In this document: positions 59,562 through 64,000 of the stretch, one piece after another
How the letters are laid out: every line of letters begins with the position of its first letter
Position numbering within the stretch: the stretch's first letter is position 1
DNA from: Lipingzhangella_A rawalii
GTDB lineage: Bacteria; Actinomycetota; Actinomycetes; Streptosporangiales; Streptosporangiaceae
Length of the DNA: 64,000 nt
Direction of reading: 5' to 3'
Assembly: GCF_031628175.1 (NCBI RefSeq)
Contig: NZ_JAVLVT010000001.1
Span: forward strand, 806,001-870,000
The notes under the pieces: model-generated
The model's database searches: none
What the model was told of the DNA's origin: nothing
Seen by the model: the letters and a program-made list of their open reading frames with translations, nothing else
Program-made: the position numbers and the translations under genes

Positions 59562-60368
59562 TTATCCACGGCGGTTCATCACCCAGTGAGCCAAGGTTAG
59601 CCCGAGCAGGCACCATGCGCTCAGTACGGCGAAGGGCAGCACTGAGATCCCCTCGGGGGGCGGGGCGAGACTCTCCCGGATCACCTGGGCCATATAGGCG
59701 AACGGCAGAAACGTGTGTGCGGTTGCGAGCCAGCCGGGCAGCCGGTCTGCCGGGAAGTTGACGGGGGAGAACAACAGTGCGAGGAACAGCAGCAGGTTGG
59801 TGACCACCTGCACCACCATGGGCGGGACCGTGTAGGCGATGCCGTACCCGACGGCGAGGCAGGTCAGTGCCACGAGCACGAGCGCCGGGGCCAGGAGTGG
59901 GTGGATCTGAAGTTCCAGATCGAAACGCAGTGTCGCCGCCCACAGGCCCGCGGCCACCCCCGGCAGTGCGATCCCCACCCACACGGTGGCCTCCGCCGCC
60001 AGGGTGGCCGTGCGGGGGACCGGCAGTGCACGCTGGTAGTCGAGAATGCCCTGTGCCTTCTGCTGAGCTACCTGACCCGGCGCGATACCCAGGCCGATAG
60101 CGATCAGGGCGAGGGTTGGCGCGCCGGTGGAGAGGAACAGTGCGCCTTCCGGGTCGGCGTCGATGCCCGGGTTGAGGAACGCAAACCCGAAAACGATGCT
60201 CACCGAAAGGATGACCTGAACGATCACCATCAGCGGGACGAAGGAGCGCAGCCGCATCAGGGTCCAGCGGGCCAGCAGCCCGTAGCTACGACACCAGTGT
60301 GCCGCTTTCTCCTGGCGCGGCCGTTGTGACGTCGGCTGAGGTGGCTCCGGGACCGACGAGATCGACAT
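59562..60368 (-). CDS. ABC-2 type transporter permease
   Basis: A 268-residue membrane protein with six hydrophobic segments (starting at LRSFVPLMVIVQVILSVSIVFGFAFL and ending at VLSAWCLLGLTLAHWVM), fitting the ABC-2 exporter permease fold. The ATG 60366-60368 has GGAGG 6 bases upstream, but this places 83 bases of overlap with the 3' end of the ATPase gene. A later internal start (MRLRSFVP) would avoid most of it. It partners the ATPase at 60286-61254. The substrate is unknown; drug or lipid export is usual. The 163-base gap to the convergent PLP gene has only a small GTGGA/TCCAC hairpin. Confidence 0.85.
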   Translation of the reverse strand: MSISSVPEPPQPTSQRPRQEKAAHWCRSYGLLARWTLMRLRSFVPLMVIVQVILSVSIVFGFAFLNPGIDADPEGALFLSTGAPTLALIAIGLGIAPGQVAQQKAQGILDYQRALPVPRTATLAAEATVWVGIALPGVAAGLWAATLRFDLELQIHPLLAPALVLVALTCLAVGYGIAYTVPPMVVQVVTNLLLFLALLFSPVNFPADRLPGWLATAHTFLPFAYMAQVIRESLAPPPEGISVLPFAVLSAWCLLGLTLAHWVMNRRG

Positions 60369-61254
60369 AGACATCCTCCAGGCTGGTGGGGGTAAGGGAG
60401 AACTCCTCGATGTGGCCGTCCGCGCGCAGGCGTTGTGCCCATTCCAGTGCCTGTGGAGCGGTGGCGGCATCGATGGACAGCACATGGCGCCGCCCGGTGC
60501 GGCGTGTGGGTGCACGGGTGGGGATCGGCGTCTCCAGCGGCGTACCGGTGGCGACCAGCAGTTCCAGGCGCAGTTCACCGGCGGTGCCCGCTCGCAGCTC
60601 GGCAGGGGTGCCCTTGGCGACCACCCGACCGTGGTCCAATACGGCTAGCCGGTCCACGCTGCGTTCGGCCTCCGCCACATTGTGGGTGACCAGTACCACC
60701 GCCCGCCCCTCTGCGGCCAGGGTGCGCACTTGCTGCCACAGCAGGCGGCGGCGTATCGGGTCCACGTCGTTGGTGGGTTCATCCAGCATGACCACCCTGC
60801 CGGGCTCCACCGCGGCCATCGCATAGGCGGTCAGTCGGCGCACGCCGCCGGAGAGCCGTTCCCCGGTGGTGTCGGCCCAGGCGGTGATGTCCAGTGCAGC
60901 CAGCAGAGCATCGGCGCATTCGATGGCGCGGCGGCGGGAGGCCCCCCGGATGCGCCCGAGCATCTGCACGGCCTGCCGCGGGCTCAACCCGTCGAGGGGG
61001 GCGTGGGCCTGTGGCATGAGCGCACACTGACGGCGGGCGTGGGCGGGGTTGGCCACCAGATCGACCCCGTCCAGGGTGATTGTGCCCGTGGTGGGACTGA
61101 GCAGGCCCACCACCTGGTTGATCAACGTGGTCTTTCCGGCTCCGTTGTGCCCGAGCAACCCGAACACCTCACCGGGCGCCACGTTTAGCGAAACGCCGTC
61201 GTTGGCGCGGACCCCGCGGCGGTACTCCTTACTCACCTCAGACAGGTGGAGCAT
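60286..61254 (-). CDS. ABC transporter ATP-binding protein
   Basis: A 322-residue ATPase. Walker A is GLLGHNGAGKTTLI, the Q-loop is in ALMPQAH, the signature reads LSGGVRRLTAYA (the usual LSGGQRQR varied), Walker B is VVMLDEPTNDVD, and the H-loop is VTHNVAEAE. About 90 C-terminal residues form the regulatory extension found in DrrA/ABC-2 exporter ATPases, ending in SLEDVYVDLVG. It is divergent from a TetR regulator across a 103-base gap with tandem dyads, so it is probably repressed by that TetR. Confidence 0.94.
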   Translation of the reverse strand: MLHLSEVSKEYRRGVRANDGVSLNVAPGEVFGLLGHNGAGKTTLINQVVGLLSPTTGTITLDGVDLVANPAHARRQCALMPQAHAPLDGLSPRQAVQMLGRIRGASRRRAIECADALLAALDITAWADTTGERLSGGVRRLTAYAMAAVEPGRVVMLDEPTNDVDPIRRRLLWQQVRTLAAEGRAVVLVTHNVAEAERSVDRLAVLDHGRVVAKGTPAELRAGTAGELRLELLVATGTPLETPIPTRAPTRRTGRRHVLSIDAATAPQALEWAQRLRADGHIEEFSLTPTSLEDVYVDLVGPGATSADVTTAAPGESGTLVS

Positions 61255-61267
61255 CTACATCCCTCCA

Positions 61268-61300
61268 GATACTGATTGGTATCCACATACCGATAAGTAT
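61268..61300. promoter_or_regulatory. Tandem TetR-type operators
   Basis: Two dyads of the same form lie head to tail: GATAC-N6-GTATC at 61268-61283 and ATAC-N6-GTAT at 61287-61300, with centres 18 bases apart. A third GATAC half-site follows at 61304-61308. They fill the gap between the divergent ABC ATPase and TetR genes. The matching spacing suggests cooperative binding of two TetR dimers. Confidence 0.7.
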
Positions 61301-61357
61301 TCAGATACTCTGGAGGATGTCAACCGGACGGACATCACGACACGTGGGCGAGGACTC

Positions 61358-62014
61358 ATGGCACAGCGGCTGACCCGAGAGCAGCAGCGCCAGCAGAACC
61401 GGCTCAAGCTCCTCCAGGCAGCGGAGCGGGTGTTCGCAGAACGGGGTATCCAGGGCGCGTCCCTGGACGAGGTGGCTGCTGCTGCCGGGCTGACCAAAGG
61501 CGCGGTGTACTCCAACTTCGCCAGCAAGGAGGAGCTGATCCAGCAGGTGTTCTGGTACCGCCAGGGCACCCCGGACGCCGCGGAGTTCACCAAGCTGCAA
61601 GCCTCGGGACTGCCTGCCGAACAGCTGGTCCAGCGCTACGCCCAACTGTGGGCACGATCCGTCCGCGGCGGGGAACGTGACGACTTCGCGCGGTTGGCCG
61701 TGGAATTCGTCTCCTATGCGATGCGCCATCCCGACGCACGGGACAAGCTGCTCGATTTCCTCTCCCCGCAGCAGGAACAGGCAGAGGACCACCCCTTCGC
61801 CCCCGCGGGCAGCGAGCTGTCCAAACTTCCTGCCCAGCAGGTCAACACGATTCTGATGGCCCTGGATCTCGGGATGAGCGCGCTGTCCAACCTCGACTCC
61901 GAGCGCTACCCACCAGAGCTGTACGGGGTGGCGCTGCGCCTGCTGGCCGGCCTCGGCCTGGACGAGGAGAGCCTCCCCTCTGATGCGACGGGTTCCAGGA
62001 ACGATCCGGCATAG
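61358..62014 (+). CDS. TetR-family transcriptional regulator
   Basis: A 218-residue repressor. The N-terminal helix-turn-helix is AAERVFAERGIQGASLDEVAAAAGLTKGAVYSNFASKEELI-like (key blocks GASLDEVAAAAG and TKGAVYSNFASKEEL), followed by an all-helical ligand domain. The ATG 61358 has GAGGA just upstream; the frame is open 103 codons further back through the ABC gene without similarity. It is divergent from the ABC exporter, with two dyads between, so it most likely represses that exporter and itself until a ligand binds. Confidence 0.94.
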   Translation: MAQRLTREQQRQQNRLKLLQAAERVFAERGIQGASLDEVAAAAGLTKGAVYSNFASKEELIQQVFWYRQGTPDAAEFTKLQASGLPAEQLVQRYAQLWARSVRGGERDDFARLAVEFVSYAMRHPDARDKLLDFLSPQQEQAEDHPFAPAGSELSKLPAQQVNTILMALDLGMSALSNLDSERYPPELYGVALRLLAGLGLDEESLPSDATGSRNDPA

Positions 62015-62049
62015 GCCGGCCGCCGTTGGTGGCTGCGGCACAGCCACGC

Positions 62050-62430
62050 GGCGGCGAGCTCGGCCGGACAGGGGTGGACCGGGGGCCAGTACAGCCCCCG
62101 GCTGCGGTGGCTACTCAGATCCCCCTGGGCGCTGTCGCCCAGGTCCGGCCTCCTGCCAGCGCCGCGGGGATCCGGTCCGGCGCCGAGCCGTATCCCAAAC
62201 TCCGTTGCCGGTATCACGACAGGTGCGGATGAGTGTCCTCGGGGGCGGCGGCGCGCCAGCAGCGTGCAGGTTCCCTCCAGGCTGCCAGAGCGGCTGTTCT
62301 CGATGGCGTTGGTGGCCGAGCTCGCTACCCACCAGTGTGCGCAGCCAGAGCGATAGTCCCGGGAGTGCCGCGTCGCGCACGTCTCCAGGAAGGCCCGCGC
62401 CAGCGACAGCATCGCGGGCATGCCCGGAGG
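62050..62430 (-). pseudogene. Degenerate anti-sigma-type ATPase (HATPase_c) remnant
   Basis: Reading on the minus strand, one frame gives LARAFLETCATRHS and later ATNAIENSRSGSLEGTCTLLARRR. These correspond to the helix and N-box (usually SELVTNAxxHS) of RsbW/BaldW-type regulatory ATPases common in Streptomyces-like genomes. The SEL part, LRTLVGSEL, lies in another frame just before it, and a further RDTGNG motif is again out of frame. This suggests several small indels in a decayed gene. The rest of 62015-62700 has no gene that I can support. The alternative is chance similarity. Confidence 0.45.
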
Positions 62431-62700
62431 TCAAACCGGCGGGCGGTATTGGGCGGACGCGCTTCCCGGAGGTGTTGTCATTGCCCCGGAAACCGTGCTG
62501 ACTGTCACCCACGTCCGCGTCGTGGTATTGCAGCGATACTCCCCCCATGACCGAGGGCACATTCCGTGCACGCGTAACCGTTGGCTCCCGGACGTAACCC
62601 CGCCCCCGGGAGCGGTAGACACGGGGTCGTCGCCGTGGTTGTCTGGGTCGCGTTCCGCCTCAGGGTAGCCGCGAACGAGAGACCACGTATGGGAGGATCG

Positions 62701-63579
62701 GTGCGCCTGGTGGCCACGGGACTCGCGACGGAGGTCCTGTACCTGGACGGGGTTCGGCTGGAGTACCGGCTGCACCGGGCCGGGCCGCATACAGTGCTGG
62801 TGTTCCACGGTGGGCACATGCGCGCGGGGATCGCCCTGGGCGAAAGCGTGTACCATGCGGCCAACCAGACGGTGTTCGTGCCCTCACGCCCCGGATACGG
62901 CCGCAGTGAGCTGGCCTCTGGCCCGGGCCCGCGACAGTTCGCCGACACGATCGCCGGGGCCTGCCACCGTCTCGGGATCACCGGGAACGTCACGGTGGTG
63001 GGGGTCTCCGCAGGTGGGCCGTTCGCACTGGCGATGGCCGCACGGCACCCTGAGCTGGTGCGCTCGGTGATCCTGGTCAGCGCCGTGGGGCCGCTCCCCT
63101 GGCCCGATCCACTGACCCGCACGACGGCCCGCTTCGCATTTCACCCGAGGGTCGAGGCCGCCACCTGGGCTGCAACCCGCAACCTCCTGCGCCTCGACCC
63201 ACCGGCGGGGCTGCGGGCGATGCTGGCCAGTCTGTCCACGCTGCCCAGTGGGCAGGTGCTCGCGCAGCTACCGCGCGACCACAAGGTGATGCTGGTACGA
63301 CTGTTCGCGGCGCTGCGCTCCGGCCAGGGGTTTGTCAACGACCTGGACGTTCTCACTCACCCCACCAACGATGCGGACGAGGTCACCCAGCCTGCACTGG
63401 TTGTGGCCACCCGCACCGACCGCTCGGTGCCCGTCGAACACGCCGAACGGCTACACGGGCGACTGGCTGGAAGCCAGCTGGTGGAAAGTACTGCCCCAAG
63501 CCATCTGCTGTGGTTCTCCCCCGATCGGGCCCGGATCGAGGAGCAGATCCGGGCCCATCTCGCCGAGACACGCCAGTAG
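62701..63579 (+). CDS. Alpha/beta-hydrolase
   Basis: A 292-residue serine hydrolase. The oxyanion-hole motif is HGGHMRAG, RPGYGRSE follows, and the nucleophile elbow is GVSAGGPFALA. The acid is probably the Asp in TRTDRSVP and the His is in PSHLLW near the C-terminus. A helical lid lies between. The GTG 62701 follows GGGAGG by 4 bases; an ATG at 62689 overlaps that site and is less likely. Substrate unknown. Confidence 0.87.
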   Translation: MRLVATGLATEVLYLDGVRLEYRLHRAGPHTVLVFHGGHMRAGIALGESVYHAANQTVFVPSRPGYGRSELASGPGPRQFADTIAGACHRLGITGNVTVVGVSAGGPFALAMAARHPELVRSVILVSAVGPLPWPDPLTRTTARFAFHPRVEAATWAATRNLLRLDPPAGLRAMLASLSTLPSGQVLAQLPRDHKVMLVRLFAALRSGQGFVNDLDVLTHPTNDADEVTQPALVVATRTDRSVPVEHAERLHGRLAGSQLVESTAPSHLLWFSPDRARIEEQIRAHLAETRQ

Positions 63580-63613
63580 GACGGCTGCGCCTGGGCGGAG
63601 TGCGGCGCCGGTA

Positions 63614-63639
63614 CCCGTCCGGCATCTATCCGGTACGGG
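63614..63639. terminator. Hairpin between convergent hydrolase and permease genes
   Basis: Arms CCCGTCCGG (63614-63622) and CCGGTACGGG (63630-63639) form a 9-base-pair stem with one bulged T and a 7-base loop, between the hydrolase stop and the convergent permease stop. A plausible bidirectional terminator without a U tract. Confidence 0.5.
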
Positions 63640-63647
63640 CGACGGGC

Positions 63648-64000
63648 CTACCGCCTTGCGATCCGCAGGGCCTCCCGCATCGGGATCTTGGATCCGGTGC
63701 GCAGCGCCGCTCCGGTGTAGATGCGTGCGGCCAGCCACACCACCCCGATGAGGGCAGCGGCCAGGAATGCCAGCGCCATCAGGTTCTGCCACAGTGCCAC
63801 CTGCCCGGTGGCCAGCATCATCGGCATCATGAACGGCGAGAACGGCGGCAGCGTGGCCAGCACGCTCACTATCGTGCCGCCGCCGGTGTTGATCGTGACC
63901 ATGGCCAGGATCAGCGGCACCATGATCAGGAACATCACCGGCTGGATGGCGCTTTGCACCTCTTCCTGGCGCGAGACCAACGACGCCGAGGCGGCCAGCA
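63648..64000 (-). CDS. ABC-2 type permease, C-terminal part (cut by window edge)
   Basis: The last 117 residues or so of a membrane protein whose start lies beyond the window. SRQEEVQSAIQPVMFLIMVPLI, TLPPFSPFMMPMMLATGQ and a final helix leading to a basic tail resemble the C-terminal half of NatB/YhaP-type ABC-2 sodium or drug export permeases. The partner ATPase is not visible here and is probably upstream, outside the window. The frame is open through base 64000. Confidence 0.8.
   Translation of the reverse strand, partial: LAASASLVSRQEEVQSAIQPVMFLIMVPLILAMVTINTGGGTIVSVLATLPPFSPFMMPMMLATGQVALWQNLMALAFLAAALIGVVWLAARIYTGAALRTGSKIPMREALRIARR

Noticed and set aside
1..64000. tRNA or rRNA genes
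   Set aside because: No cloverleaf or TTCGAATC-type T-arm pattern was noticed while reading; a dedicated tRNA scan was not possible.

Overview
The window is high-GC actinobacterial chromosome. The murein and division (dcw) cluster, the MurE DNPR motif typical of meso-diaminopimelate enzymes, a DivIVA/Wag31 protein, a SepF/YggT/YggS block and an ileS translational T-box leader all point to an actinomycete. A Nocardiopsis-like (Streptosporangiales) host is my inference only. I saw no rRNA, tRNA, CRISPR array, prophage or complete insertion sequence.

Left part (1-6.3 kb): a thiamine-diphosphate enzyme, a divergent LysR regulator/EamA exporter pair, then a coupled minus-strand set dksA/traR-like, lspA and rluA-family pseudouridine synthase. 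lspA appears to start at a CTG codon that overlaps the upstream stop. A T-box leader precedes ileS (6.5-9.9 kb), whose class I signature reads GIHH instead of HIGH.

10-31.7 kb: the dcw cluster on the minus strand. Reading from its promoter it runs mraZ, rsmH, ftsL, ftsI, murE, murF, mraY, murD, ftsW, murG, murC, ftsQ, ftsZ, pgeF, yggS, sepF, yggT, divIVA and an unknown membrane protein whose tail is a Glu-Ala repeat coded by about 21 copies of a hexanucleotide. Many genes overlap by 4 bases (NTGA). mraZ has a promoter overlaid by four 10-bp-spaced MraZ boxes.

31.9-45.4 kb: moxR, DUF58 and transglutaminase genes form an operon on plus. Minus-strand housekeeping genes follow: DUF3040, dinB, a methyltransferase, nusB, efp, aroB, aroK, aroC, a prepilin peptidase and an SseB-family gene.

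45.8-64 kb: more accessory content. It holds a YceI protein, a CaiB-type CoA transferase, a large kinase-like membrane protein, a MobA-like nucleotidyltransferase, a complete ureABCFGD urease operon without ureE, a DUF4333 lipoprotein, two gene remnants (an SDR and an anti-sigma-type ATPase), an Lrp regulator divergent from a threonine-dehydratase-like enzyme, a TetR-controlled ABC exporter, an alpha/beta hydrolase and the 3' part of an ABC-2 permease running off the edge.

I did not find a convincing new multi-gene system. The points most worth checking are the lspA CTG start, the IleS GIHH motif, the hexanucleotide repeat gene beside divIVA, the kinase-like protein, and the histidine-tailed UreG. 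Start sites marked as re-chosen rest on ribosome-binding sites and family alignment from memory, not on a database search.
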